This document shows positions 39,994 through 48,380 of a stretch of DNA of 64,000 nt, piece by piece. The stretch is from NCBI GenBank assembly GCA_902572925.1, contig CACGHT010000001.1, positions 26,800-90,799 of the forward strand, written 5' to 3'. The position numbers and the translations under genes were made by a program. The stretch is from an uncultured Pelagibacteraceae bacterium (GTDB lineage Bacteria; Pseudomonadota; Alphaproteobacteria; Pelagibacterales; Pelagibacteraceae). Below the pieces are notes generated by a model, which was not told the DNA's origin, did no database searches, and was given only the letters and a program-made list of their open reading frames with translations. Position 1 is the first letter of the stretch, and every line of letters begins with the position of its first letter.

Positions 39994-40553
39994 TGAAAAT
40001 AATTGCTGGTGTAGATGAAGTCGGTCGAGGAAGTTTAGTTGGACCAGTCTATGCAGCTGCAGTTATTTTAAAAAAATCTATAAATACAAAATTACTGAAA
40101 GACTCAAAAAGTATATCGAACTCTAAACGCAAAGTCTTATTTAGCTATATTAAAAAAAATTCAATTTGGGCAATTGGAAAGGCATCATTGAAAGAAATTG
40201 AACAATTAAATATTTTGAATGCCAGTTTATTAGCAATGAAAAGAGCAATCAAAAAACTTAAGAAAAAACCTTCACACGTATTAATTGATGGAAATAAATT
40301 GCCTGATTTAAAAAATTACAAACTTAAATCTATTATTAAAGGTGACCAAAAAATTCCATCTATTTCTGCAGCATCAATTATTGCTAAAGTTACACGTGAT
40401 AAAATGATCTCAAATTTAAGTAAAAAGTTTAAAGGCTATAATTGGCAAAAAAATTTTGGATATGGTACTAGTCAACATTTAAAAGCCATAAAAGTTTTAG
40501 GGATTACAAAGCACCACAGGAAAAAGTTTTCCCCAATAAATAGATTAAAATAG
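39993..40553 (+). CDS. rnhB: Ribonuclease HII
   Basis: A protein of 186 aa from ATG 39993, which shares one base with the UDG stop codon (TAATG). The catalytic AGVDEVGRGSLVGPVYAAAVIL block is at the very N-terminus (Asp8, Glu9), as expected for RNase HII. Further conserved parts are VLIDGNKLP and SISAASIIAKVTRDKMI. An upstream in-frame start at 39936 lies inside the UDG gene and is not needed. It removes single ribonucleotides from DNA. The window also encodes RNase HI (rnhA at 55.9 kb). Confidence 0.95.
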   Translation: MKIIAGVDEVGRGSLVGPVYAAAVILKKSINTKLLKDSKSISNSKRKVLFSYIKKNSIWAIGKASLKEIEQLNILNASLLAMKRAIKKLKKKPSHVLIDGNKLPDLKNYKLKSIIKGDQKIPSISAASIIAKVTRDKMISNLSKKFKGYNWQKNFGYGTSQHLKAIKVLGITKHHRKKFSPINRLK

Positions 40554-40630
40554 TTTTCACGTAAAAACACAATATGTAGTTATCGCCATGATAAGTCATA
40601 CAAAACCAGTCTAAATAATTCAATCATAGG

Positions 40631-40659
40631 TTGACCCAAGAATCTTTTTGGAGTCTAAT
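40631..40659 (+). promoter_or_regulatory. ccrM promoter with two GANTC sites
   Basis: TTGACC (40631-40636) and TCTAAT (40654-40659) are each one mismatch from consensus, with an ideal 17-bp spacer. One GANTC site (GAATC, 40640-40644) is in the spacer, and another (GAGTC, 40651-40655) overlaps the first two bases of the -10 element. The ATG of ccrM is 13 bp past the -10, so the leader would be only 5 to 7 nt. The product of the gene methylates GANTC, so self-control by methylation is a natural inference. Confidence 0.68.
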
Positions 40660-40672
40660 TTATTTTTTCAAA

Positions 40673-41743
40673 ATGAATTTAGATTTTAAAAATAAATTAA
40701 TTAACGGAGATAGTCTCCAGGAGCTAAAAAAAATTCCTGATGAGACTTTTGATTTAATTTTTGCTGACCCTCCTTACAACCTACAATTAAAAAGTGAATT
40801 AATAAGACCAGATAGATCTAAAGTAAGTGCAGTAAATGATAAATGGGATCAATTTGAAAATTTTAAAAAGTATGATGACTTTACCTATTCATGGTTAAGT
40901 GAGTGTAAAAGAATTTTAAAAAAAGATGGAGCAATTTGGGTAATTGGTAGTTACCATAACATTTTTAGAGTTGGAACAGCTATTCAAAATTTAGGTTTTT
41001 GGATTTTAAATGACGTCATTTGGAATAAAAAAAACCCTATGCCAAATTTTAGAGGAACGCGATTTACAAACGCACACGAAACTTTAATTTGGGCATCTAA
41101 GTCTGAAAAATCAAAATACACTTTTAATTATCAATCCTTAAAATGTTTAAATGACGATCTTCAAATGAGATCTAACTGGGAATTACCAATTTGTAATGGT
41201 TCTGAAAGACTTAAAAAGAATGGTAAAAAAGTCCATTCTACTCAAAAACCTGAGGCTCTACTTCACAGAATTTTATTAGCAACATCAAATAAAAATGATT
41301 TAATTTTAGACCCTTTTTTAGGATCAGGAACAACAGCAACAGTTTCAAAAAAATTGGGTAGAAATTATTATGGAATTGAAAAAGAAAAAACCTATTTAAA
41401 AGCTGCCAAACAAAGATTAAAGAATGCAAAACCTATAGAAGACCATTATTTAGATACTTTGCAAAATGGTAGATCTAAGCCGAGAATACCTTTTGGATCA
41501 TTGGTTGAATTGGGAATAATTAAACCAGGCACCACTATTTTTGATAATAAAAAGAAAATCAGTGCAAAAATTATGGCTGATGGCAGTATCAAACATGCTC
41601 AAACTGAAGGCTCAATCCATAAAGTAGCAGCTACAATTTTAGGTGCTGAGAGCTGTAATGGATGGACCTATTGGCATTATAACTTAAATGGAAACGCAGT
41701 TCCTATCGATCATTTGAGACAAAGGTTGATTTCTAATAGTTAG
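40673..41743 (+). CDS. ccrM: CcrM-type adenine methyltransferase (GANTC)
   Basis: A protein of 356 aa, within two residues of Caulobacter CcrM. Motif IV ADPPYN is at 31-36; the SAM-binding LDPFLGSGTTATVSKKLGRNYYGIE comes later, the beta-class order. The last 85 residues (PFGSLVELGIIKPGT, EGSIHKVAATILGAESCNGWTYW) match the CcrM-specific C-terminal DNA-recognition domain, which separates it from restriction-system HinfI-like enzymes. No restriction gene is adjacent. It methylates adenine after replication and times cell-cycle transcription in related bacteria. I rejected a TTG at 40631 because it is the -35 box. Confidence 0.95.
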   Translation: MNLDFKNKLINGDSLQELKKIPDETFDLIFADPPYNLQLKSELIRPDRSKVSAVNDKWDQFENFKKYDDFTYSWLSECKRILKKDGAIWVIGSYHNIFRVGTAIQNLGFWILNDVIWNKKNPMPNFRGTRFTNAHETLIWASKSEKSKYTFNYQSLKCLNDDLQMRSNWELPICNGSERLKKNGKKVHSTQKPEALLHRILLATSNKNDLILDPFLGSGTTATVSKKLGRNYYGIEKEKTYLKAAKQRLKNAKPIEDHYLDTLQNGRSKPRIPFGSLVELGIIKPGTTIFDNKKKISAKIMADGSIKHAQTEGSIHKVAATILGAESCNGWTYWHYNLNGNAVPIDHLRQRLISNS

Positions 41744-42885
41744 TTTTTATAAATTTTCCCTAGATAGCCCTCCAAAAACTTTTTGTTTTTTACTAGTCTT
41801 TTCAAAAAAATATTTCTTAAAAATTTAGTTAAAGGATTAGATAAATGAAAAGCAAATTGATTAAGTTTTGAGCGGTTATTTACCATCTTTATTTTATCAA
41901 CTCTATTTCTAAAAAAATTACTCTTAGTATTATTCTCTATATTCTCAAATAATTCATATGCACCTTCTATTGATTGTGATGCACCTTGGGCAAATGATGG
42001 TGGAAAAGCAAAAAAAGCATCTCCTATTAAATGAATATTATTGTTTTTAGCTTTGAAAAAATCATGGCTGATAAATACTGGGTATATCTTTAGATCCTTA
42101 ATATTGTCAAAAAATTTCTTATTTATGTCCGGAACTTTTTCTAAAATATTTTTAATAAAAATATTGTCATTAAACAACGAGTAATCTTTTTGCTCAACCT
42201 CTGAAAGTTTATATTTCATTACAGCTATAAAGTTTAAATCTCCATCAGGAGATACTGGATAAATAACATAGTGAAAATTTGAACCTAAAAACAATGAGAT
42301 GTTTTTTTTATCAGCTATATTTGACGAGCTTGGTATTATTCCTCTTATGGCTAACGTATCATCATATTTTGGTTGAATTTTATTTTTTGATAACAGATTT
42401 TTACTCTTTGAAAAGACACCATCTGAAATAATTAAATAGTCAAATTCATAAGCTTCATTATTTTCAAAAGCGATTTTAACGATTTGATCTTGTTGTTCTA
42501 TCGTTGAAATAGTGTGGTTAAATTTTATTTCTTTCTCTATATCCTTTTTTAAAAAATCAATAAGTGATGATCTTTTAAGAGTAGTATATTTACAATTTTC
42601 AGTATTAAAATCTGATATATTTAACTCACATATCTTATTAGAATTTTTGACTGAGTAAAAATTTATTTTGTCTGGATTAAATTTTTTATTATTTTCTAAT
42701 TTATCAAACTGAATTTTATTTAAAAGTTTGATACTGTTGACAGATAATTGAATTCCGTAACCTTCTTTTAAATCGATTAAGCTATTTCTTTCAAAGATAG
42801 TTACTTGATATTTTTCATTTCTCTTAAATAAATTCGCAATGAATAGCCCTGAAATACCAGCACCAATTACAGCTACTTTTTTCAT
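41740..42885 (-). CDS. FAD-dependent monooxygenase (UbiH/salicylate hydroxylase-like)
   Basis: A protein of 381 aa. The N-terminal dinucleotide site AVIGAGISGLFIANLF is followed by an acidic residue at the end of the second strand (VTIFER). The central DYLIISDGVFSKSK matches the DG box, and HLIGDAFFAFPPSFAQGASQSIEGAYEL is the GD box with the flavin-binding pattern. These define class A flavoprotein hydroxylases such as those acting on ubiquinone precursors and aromatic acids. The substrate is not determinable. The gene is coupled to mutY upstream (shared base), and its stop interlocks with that of ccrM. Confidence 0.82.
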   Translation of the reverse strand: MKKVAVIGAGISGLFIANLFKRNEKYQVTIFERNSLIDLKEGYGIQLSVNSIKLLNKIQFDKLENNKKFNPDKINFYSVKNSNKICELNISDFNTENCKYTTLKRSSLIDFLKKDIEKEIKFNHTISTIEQQDQIVKIAFENNEAYEFDYLIISDGVFSKSKNLLSKNKIQPKYDDTLAIRGIIPSSSNIADKKNISLFLGSNFHYVIYPVSPDGDLNFIAVMKYKLSEVEQKDYSLFNDNIFIKNILEKVPDINKKFFDNIKDLKIYPVFISHDFFKAKNNNIHLIGDAFFAFPPSFAQGASQSIEGAYELFENIENNTKSNFFRNRVDKIKMVNNRSKLNQFAFHLSNPLTKFLRNIFLKRLVKNKKFLEGYLGKIYKN

Positions 42886-43865
42886 TATTTTTTTTCTAAA
42901 TATTTAACAACTTTCTTAGTGAATGTTGGAAGCATATAATTATCTAATTTCCTTTTATCAAACCAATAAGATGAGGGAAATCTTTTTGCATTTTTGAGAT
43001 ATTCAATTTTTATGTTCATATTCATATTTGACATTTTAAAATTAAGATTTTCATTAAAATTTTTTGGATTAGAAAGCTCTTCCATCGGAAAAATTGCTAA
43101 ATTTTTTAGAAAGTTAAATCTTGTATTTTTTACTAACAGGTATTTTTGATTTTTTTTATAAACTTTAAGAATAAAATATTTTTCTTTATTCTTTTTTGTA
43201 ATTTTAGCTAAATCAAAATCTTTCTTCTTATAAGATTTGCAATTTTTTGAGATAGGACACTTACTACATTCAGGATTTTTTGGTTTGCATATCATTGCTC
43301 CTAATTCCATTAAAGCTTGAGCATAATCGCTTGCTCTTGATGAAATTCCAAAAATAGATTTTTTTTCTATTAGATTTTCTTTTTGTATTTCCTTATCTTT
43401 TTTTAAATAAAGATATCTTTTTAAAACCCTTTCAATGTTTCCATCTAAAGGAATATAGGATTTATTAAAGGCAATAGCTAAAATTGCATTAGCAGTGTAA
43501 TTGCCGATACCAGGTAAAGATATTAAATCCTCATAATTATTTGGAATTTCTCCATGATATTTACTAATTATGATTTTAGCAGTTTTTTTTAGATTTCTTA
43601 CTCTCGAATAATATCCAAGACCCTCCCAAAGTTTTATCAATTCTCTATCTGGCATTTTTGAAAGTTTTTTAAGATTTGGAATTTTATTTATAAATCTATT
43701 AAAATAAGGAATTACAGTTACAACTTGTGTCTGCTGCAACATGAATTCACTTACCAATGTATAATAATGTTTTTTTGATTGTGAAACATTTTTTCGCCAC
43801 GGTAATTTTCTCTTATTTAAATCATACCAATTAAGAATTTTTTTTGTTATTATTTGATCTTTCAT
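42885..43865 (-). CDS. mutY: A/G-specific adenine glycosylase
   Basis: A protein of 326 aa. The helix-hairpin-helix is SLPGIGNYTANAIL, the catalytic Asp region DGNIERVLKRY follows, and the 4Fe-4S ligands are in CKPKNPECSKCPISKNC, exactly the C-x6-C-x2-C-x5-C spacing. MutY removes adenine opposite 8-oxoguanine. The C-terminal NUDIX-like 8-oxoG recognition domain is present but short. I chose ATG 43865, which abuts the divergent ATG at 43866; an earlier start at 43907 would overlap that gene. Confidence 0.95.
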   Translation of the reverse strand: MKDQIITKKILNWYDLNKRKLPWRKNVSQSKKHYYTLVSEFMLQQTQVVTVIPYFNRFINKIPNLKKLSKMPDRELIKLWEGLGYYSRVRNLKKTAKIIISKYHGEIPNNYEDLISLPGIGNYTANAILAIAFNKSYIPLDGNIERVLKRYLYLKKDKEIQKENLIEKKSIFGISSRASDYAQALMELGAMICKPKNPECSKCPISKNCKSYKKKDFDLAKITKKNKEKYFILKVYKKNQKYLLVKNTRFNFLKNLAIFPMEELSNPKNFNENLNFKMSNMNMNIKIEYLKNAKRFPSSYWFDKRKLDNYMLPTFTKKVVKYLEKK

Positions 43866-44351
43866 ATGCAATTCAAAAAATATACTAAGCAGAGAAATAG
43901 CATTCAAGGCTTAAGATCCTTTAAAGACACTTTGCCAAAAAATATTAAAAAAGTCATCAATAAGAAAGGGCACGTGTACTCTGAAACTATCAATAATTGG
44001 AAATATATTGTTGGAGAAAATTTATTTAAAGTTTGCTACCCCAAGTCTTTTAAAAATTCTAATAAGTTAGGTGTTAGCACTTTGTTAATTAACGTTAAAA
44101 GGGGGCATGAAGTTGAACTGGAATATTCAAGAAAAGATATATTAGAAAAATTAAATAATTTATTTGGTTATTCTGTTGTTGAAAAAATTAAACTAGCAAG
44201 TTTTGATGATGAAAAAATTAACCCCTCTACAAATGATGAAAGCTCCTATAATGTGACAAATCATGATTATCAAAAAAAGATAAATAGTGTTAAAAATGAA
44301 AAAATAAAGAAATCTTTAATAAAGTTATCAAAAGTGTTTAAAACAAAATGA
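43866..44351 (+). CDS. DUF721 (DciA-like) protein
   Basis: A protein of 161 aa. The N-terminal 90 residues carry the DUF721 fold pattern (INNWKYIVGENLFKVCYPKSF, then LLINVKRGHEVELEYSRKDILEKLNNLFGYSVVEKIKL). DUF721 includes DciA, the ancestral loader of the DnaB helicase in bacteria without DnaC or DnaI; whether this copy does that is inference. The C-terminal 50 residues are Ser/Asn/Lys-rich and probably disordered. It is followed with a 4-bp overlap by a DsbA-like gene. Its start touches that of mutY within CATATG; a TTG at 43854 is an alternative. Confidence 0.8.
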   Translation: MQFKKYTKQRNSIQGLRSFKDTLPKNIKKVINKKGHVYSETINNWKYIVGENLFKVCYPKSFKNSNKLGVSTLLINVKRGHEVELEYSRKDILEKLNNLFGYSVVEKIKLASFDDEKINPSTNDESSYNVTNHDYQKKINSVKNEKIKKSLIKLSKVFKTK

Positions 44352-44923
44352 AAAAAATATTTTTAATATTATTCTTGTTTTTTGGGTCGATAAGTATTTT
44401 AAATGCTGAAGGAAATAGAATCATAGCAGGAAATAAGGATGCGAAGATTACAATAATCGCTTATGAATCTTTAACATGTAGTCATTGCGCAGATTTCCAT
44501 AAAAACGTATATCCTCAACTCAAAAAAGATTATATCGATACTGGTTTAGTCAAAATTGAATTTAGACACTTTCCTCTAGATGTAGCCGCTTTTAATGCAT
44601 CAAAAATTTCTCAATGTAAAAGTAATGAAAGTTTGAAAATTTTAAATAGCCTTTATTCAAATCAACAAGCATGGGTCAGAGGGAAAAATGTGGAGGAAAT
44701 TAATGATAATTTAAAAACATTCATTAAAAATCAAGGCTTCGATTTAGATTTTGAAAAATGTATAAATGATAAAAAAATAGAGGATTATGTGTTAAACGAT
44801 CGAATCGAAGGTACTAAAAAATTTAAGGTTAATGCTACTCCTACGATTATTATTAATAACAAAAAGTTTGAGAAACCCCTTAATTATAAAAATTTAAAAA
44901 AATCGCTGGAAAAACTGATATAA
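44348..44923 (+). CDS. DsbA-family thiol-disulfide protein
   Basis: A protein of 191 aa with a signal peptide (KKIFLILFLFF..., cleavage near residue 20). The active site is Cys44-Ser-His-Cys47 in YESLTCSHCADF, a DsbA/Thioredoxin_4-type CxxC. The cis-Pro loop is in FKVNATPTIIIN. It probably oxidises or isomerises disulfides in the periplasm, for instance in c-type cytochromes or the CuA site. It sits between the DUF721 gene (4-bp overlap) and smc (7-bp gap). Confidence 0.9.
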   Translation: MKKIFLILFLFFGSISILNAEGNRIIAGNKDAKITIIAYESLTCSHCADFHKNVYPQLKKDYIDTGLVKIEFRHFPLDVAAFNASKISQCKSNESLKILNSLYSNQQAWVRGKNVEEINDNLKTFIKNQGFDLDFEKCINDKKIEDYVLNDRIEGTKKFKVNATPTIIINNKKFEKPLNYKNLKKSLEKLI

Positions 44924-44930
44924 ACTCCTA

Positions 44931-47327
44931 ATGGAGTTTAAAAAAATCCAATTGAACGGATTTAAATCTTTCGCTGATAAAACTAATTTCTTAATTGAAA
45001 ATGGTTTAACTGGGATAGTTGGTCCTAATGGATGTGGAAAATCAAATATTGTTGAGTCCTTTAGATGGGTCATGGGAGAAACATCAGCAAAAAGTATGCG
45101 AGGATCAGGAATGGAGGATGTAATATTTTCTGGAACATCTAACAAAGCATCCAAGAACATTGCAGAAGTGTCTGTTACTGTAACTAATGAAAAAAATGAG
45201 GGGCCAATTCAATATAGAGAATTGGATGAAGTAAACGTAAGAAGAAAAATAGAAAAAGATAAAGGCTCAAAATTTTATATAAATGATAAGGAAGTCAGAG
45301 CCCGTGATGCTCAAATGTTTTTTGCAGATTTATCAACTGGAGCACATTCTCCATCGATGATAAGCCAAGGTCGTATAGGTGCAATCGTTACAGCAAAACC
45401 AGCCGATAGAAGGGCAATCTTAGAAGAAGCTGCAGGAATTTCAGGATTACATGTAAGAAGGCATGAAGCTGAATTACGACTAAACGCTGCAGAAAATAAT
45501 CTTAAAAGAGCGGATGAATTAAGGCGCCAACAAGAAAGGCAACTTGTTAATCTTCAAAAACAAGCTGAAGAGGCAGCAAGATATAAAAATATGTCTGAAG
45601 AAATAAAAAAGATAGAAGCAGGCTTATATTATTTAAAATTATTAGAAATTGATAAAGAAATAAAAATAGAAAATGAGATTAATGTTGAAGCAGAGACTGA
45701 AGTAACAGACTTTAATAATAAGATCGCAGATCTTGAAAATTTAATAAAGACTGAAACTGAAAAAGTCACACCATTAAGGGAAAAGAATATTGAAAACTTA
45801 TCTAAAATACAGAGACTTAATCTTGAGCTACAAAGTCTGGACGAAGAAAACACAAGGATACAAGATGAAATTGAAAATATAAAAAAAACACTTCAAACAT
45901 TTGAGGAAGATATCGGTAGAGAAAAAGGAATAGTAATCGATGCGAACTCAAATGAAAAAAGATTAAAAGAAGAAAAAAATGAGTTAATAGAAATTGACTC
46001 CAAATATTATGAAACTGAAAAACAGTCTGATAATGATTTAAACACCTCTAAAGATAAATTACAAAGTGAAATTGAAAAAGTTAAAGAACTTATTAATTCA
46101 CAAAAAAATCAAGAAGCTATTTCAGCACTTGATAATTGTAAGCTGTTGATTGAAGCATATGCTGGGAGTTATAGTAAAAATGAAAATATAAAAAAAGAGT
46201 CTGTAAAGAGAAACGAAAGAATTAAAGTAATTGATACAGAGATAGAAAGTTGGAAAAACCTATTATCCAATTCTGAAAAAATGGTTTCCCAGCTTACCGA
46301 AAGAAGAAGTAAATTGAATGATCAATTAAGTAAATTAGACAATCAACCAAAATTACAGGCAGAAAAAAAAGGTCAAATAACTGAAGGGTTAAGAATTTCT
46401 GAAGAGGAAAAAAAAGAAAATGAAGAAATTATTAATTCAACAGATGAAAAAATAGAAAATTTAAGATTACAATTGAATGAAATCCAAGAGCAATCAATTC
46501 AGATAAGAGAGAGAAAAGCAAGTTCGGGTGCAACAGTTGAGGGACTAAAAAAGAGAAAAAATGATTTAATTGATAGAATTAATTCCGAATTAAATTTATC
46601 TGAGGAAAATATTTTAGAAAATTCAAATCTTTTCGGAGTTGAGGAACTACCCGATGCTGTAAATCAAGAGGACTTGCTAGACAAAAAAAAACAAGAAAGA
46701 GAAAAACTAGGTTCGGTGAACTTAAAGGCAGATGAAGAAACAGATAAGTATGAAACTGAAATTAAAAAAATGGAGAGCGATCGGGTCGATTTAGTTACAG
46801 CGATAGTAAAATTAAAAGAAAGCATCAATGAGCTTAATCAAAAAGGAAGAGAAAGATTAATTGAGGCTTTTGATAAAGTTGATAGAAAATTTAACGAGGT
46901 TTACACAAAACTATTTAATGGTGGGAGCGCCAAACTTGAATTAGTAGATGCTGATGATCCACTAGAGGCAGGACTAGAGATGTTGGTGAGTCCTCCTGGT
47001 AAGCGCCTCCAATCAATAACTTTATTATCAGGTGGAGAACAAGCGCTTACCGCGCTTTCACTAATTTTTGCCGTTTTCTTAACTAATCCATCTCCAATTT
47101 GTGTATTAGATGAAGTAGACGCACCTCTTGATGATGCGAATGTCACAAGATTTTGTAATTTGCTAGATGAACTTACAAAAATTACTGACACGAAATTTAT
47201 AATTGTTACCCACCATGCTTTAACAATGTCTAAAATGAACAGACTATATGGAGTTACTATGCCAGAGAAAGGTATTAGCCAACTTGTAGCTGTTGATCTT
47301 CAAAAAGCAGAAAGTATGGTTGCTTAA
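44931..47327 (+). CDS. smc: SMC-family chromosome segregation ATPase lacking a recognisable hinge
   Basis: A protein of 798 aa; bacterial SMC proteins are usually about 1150-1190. The N-terminal head is complete (IQLNGFKSFADKT, Walker A GPNGCGKS at 31-38, SQGRIGAIV, and RRAILEEAAGISG). The C-terminal head is complete (signature LSGGEQ at 699-704, then Walker B CVLDEVDAPLDD). Between about residues 170 and 640 there is only Lys/Glu-rich coiled coil, with a short non-coil patch around ALDNCKLLIEAYAGSYS where the arms should meet. The glycine-bearing SMC hinge of about 120-150 residues is not seen, and there is no CxxC zinc hook. The frame is intact, so this is not a broken gene. Confidence 0.9.
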   Translation: MEFKKIQLNGFKSFADKTNFLIENGLTGIVGPNGCGKSNIVESFRWVMGETSAKSMRGSGMEDVIFSGTSNKASKNIAEVSVTVTNEKNEGPIQYRELDEVNVRRKIEKDKGSKFYINDKEVRARDAQMFFADLSTGAHSPSMISQGRIGAIVTAKPADRRAILEEAAGISGLHVRRHEAELRLNAAENNLKRADELRRQQERQLVNLQKQAEEAARYKNMSEEIKKIEAGLYYLKLLEIDKEIKIENEINVEAETEVTDFNNKIADLENLIKTETEKVTPLREKNIENLSKIQRLNLELQSLDEENTRIQDEIENIKKTLQTFEEDIGREKGIVIDANSNEKRLKEEKNELIEIDSKYYETEKQSDNDLNTSKDKLQSEIEKVKELINSQKNQEAISALDNCKLLIEAYAGSYSKNENIKKESVKRNERIKVIDTEIESWKNLLSNSEKMVSQLTERRSKLNDQLSKLDNQPKLQAEKKGQITEGLRISEEEKKENEEIINSTDEKIENLRLQLNEIQEQSIQIRERKASSGATVEGLKKRKNDLIDRINSELNLSEENILENSNLFGVEELPDAVNQEDLLDKKKQEREKLGSVNLKADEETDKYETEIKKMESDRVDLVTAIVKLKESINELNQKGRERLIEAFDKVDRKFNEVYTKLFNGGSAKLELVDADDPLEAGLEMLVSPPGKRLQSITLLSGGEQALTALSLIFAVFLTNPSPICVLDEVDAPLDDANVTRFCNLLDELTKITDTKFIIVTHHALTMSKMNRLYGVTMPEKGISQLVAVDLQKAESMVA

Positions 47328-47342
47328 TAGAGCTAATTTCTA

Positions 47343-47615
47343 ATGTCTAAAGATCCATTTAAAACTCGCTTAGAAATTGCAAAAAAAAAGGCCTTTGAAA
47401 AAGAAAATAACAAGAAACCTGACCCCTCTCCCATTGGAAATGCTTTTAAACTTAGCACTGAGCTTGTTTCTGCTGTAGCTGTAGGGACAATTATTGGGTT
47501 TATTTTAGACAAGACCTTTGGTACTAAACCCTGGTTAATTTTAATATTTTTTTTTGTAGGTGTGATTGCTGGAATAATGAATGTAATTAAATCTGCTAAA
47601 AAAATGCAAAAATAG
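47343..47615 (+). CDS. atpI: AtpI/AtpZ-like F0F1-associated membrane protein
   Basis: A protein of 90 aa with a charged N-terminus and two membrane segments (ELVSAVAVGTIIGFILD and PWLILIFFFVGVIAGIMNVI), the pattern of the AtpI/ATPase gene 1 family. It assists assembly of the c-ring or carries ions in other bacteria; its role is not essential in most. It leads the F0 operon, 12 bp before atpB. It begins only 15 bp after the smc stop, so the operon promoter is either inside smc or shared with it. Confidence 0.87.
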   Translation: MSKDPFKTRLEIAKKKAFEKENNKKPDPSPIGNAFKLSTELVSAVAVGTIIGFILDKTFGTKPWLILIFFFVGVIAGIMNVIKSAKKMQK

Positions 47616-47627
47616 ATCGAAAAAAAT

Positions 47628-48362
47628 ATGGCTGCAAATCCAATGACTCAATTCGAAGTCTATAGAATTGGTCCAGAAATTAAAATAGGTGCTTTTGATA
47701 TTTCATTCACAAACGCTAGTTTGTTTATGGTTGTTAGTTCATTAGCTATTTTAATTATATTTAACCTTGGATCAAAAAGAAATTCATTTTTACCAAACAA
47801 AGTTCAGTTATTAGCTGAATTAAGTTATACATTTGTCTCAAAAATGATTAGTGATACAGCGGGCTCTAAAGCTAAACCTTATTTTTCTTTTATATTTTCT
47901 TTATTTATGTTTGTCCTTTTTTGTAACATGTTTGGTATGATTCCTTATACTTTTACAGTTACAAGTCATATTATTGTTACTTTTGTGTTAGCAGCATTTA
48001 TTTTTATTGGAGTAACAATAATTGGTTTTATTAAACACGGTCTAGGCTATCTTAAATTATTTGTACCAAGTGGAGTTCCTATAGTACTATTACCATTAAT
48101 TGTAGTTATTGAGATTATTTCATATTTAAGTAGACCTATCAGTTTATCCGTCAGGCTTTTTGCAAACATGATGGCGGGTCATACAATGATGAAAGTATTC
48201 GGAGGCTTTGTAATAAGTCTTGGAGTAGTCGGTGGATGGCTTCCACTGAGTTTTTCGGTTGCTTTAACAGGCTTGGAGATATTAGTTGCTTTTCTTCAAG
48301 CATACGTTTTTGCAATTTTAACCTGCATCTATTTAAATGATGCATTAAACTTACACCATTAA
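47628..48362 (+). CDS. atpB: ATP synthase F0 subunit a
   Basis: A protein of 244 aa with five or six membrane helices. The essential arginine lies in ISLSVRLFANMMAGH (helix 4), and LEILVAFLQAYVFAILTCIYL is the conserved last helix with the proton half-channel Gln. It conducts protons to the c-ring. Length and motifs are normal for alphaproteobacteria. The c subunit gene follows after 18 bp with a strong ribosome site in between. Confidence 0.96.
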   Translation: MAANPMTQFEVYRIGPEIKIGAFDISFTNASLFMVVSSLAILIIFNLGSKRNSFLPNKVQLLAELSYTFVSKMISDTAGSKAKPYFSFIFSLFMFVLFCNMFGMIPYTFTVTSHIIVTFVLAAFIFIGVTIIGFIKHGLGYLKLFVPSGVPIVLLPLIVVIEIISYLSRPISLSVRLFANMMAGHTMMKVFGGFVISLGVVGGWLPLSFSVALTGLEILVAFLQAYVFAILTCIYLNDALNLHH

Positions 48363-48367
48363 TTAAC

Positions 48368-48376
48368 AGAGGAGGA
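48368..48376 (+). promoter_or_regulatory. Strong Shine-Dalgarno sequence for atpE
   Basis: AGAGGAGGA, with AGGAGG near-perfectly complementary to the 16S rRNA end, lies 4 bp before the ATG at 48381. Most genes in the window show only weak purine stretches. A strong site fits the need for many c subunits per complex. Confidence 0.75.
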
Positions 48377-48380
48377 TATA

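Noticed and set aside
40554..40672. Possible small gene or structured RNA in the 119-bp spacer between rnhB and ccrM
   Set aside because: Only frames under 20 codons are present. The right part is explained by the ccrM promoter; I see no stable hairpin or known riboswitch core in the left part.
40673..41743. Reading the GANTC methylase as part of a restriction-modification system
   Set aside because: The CcrM-specific C-terminal domain is present and no endonuclease gene is adjacent; the neighbours are rnhB and a flavoprotein.
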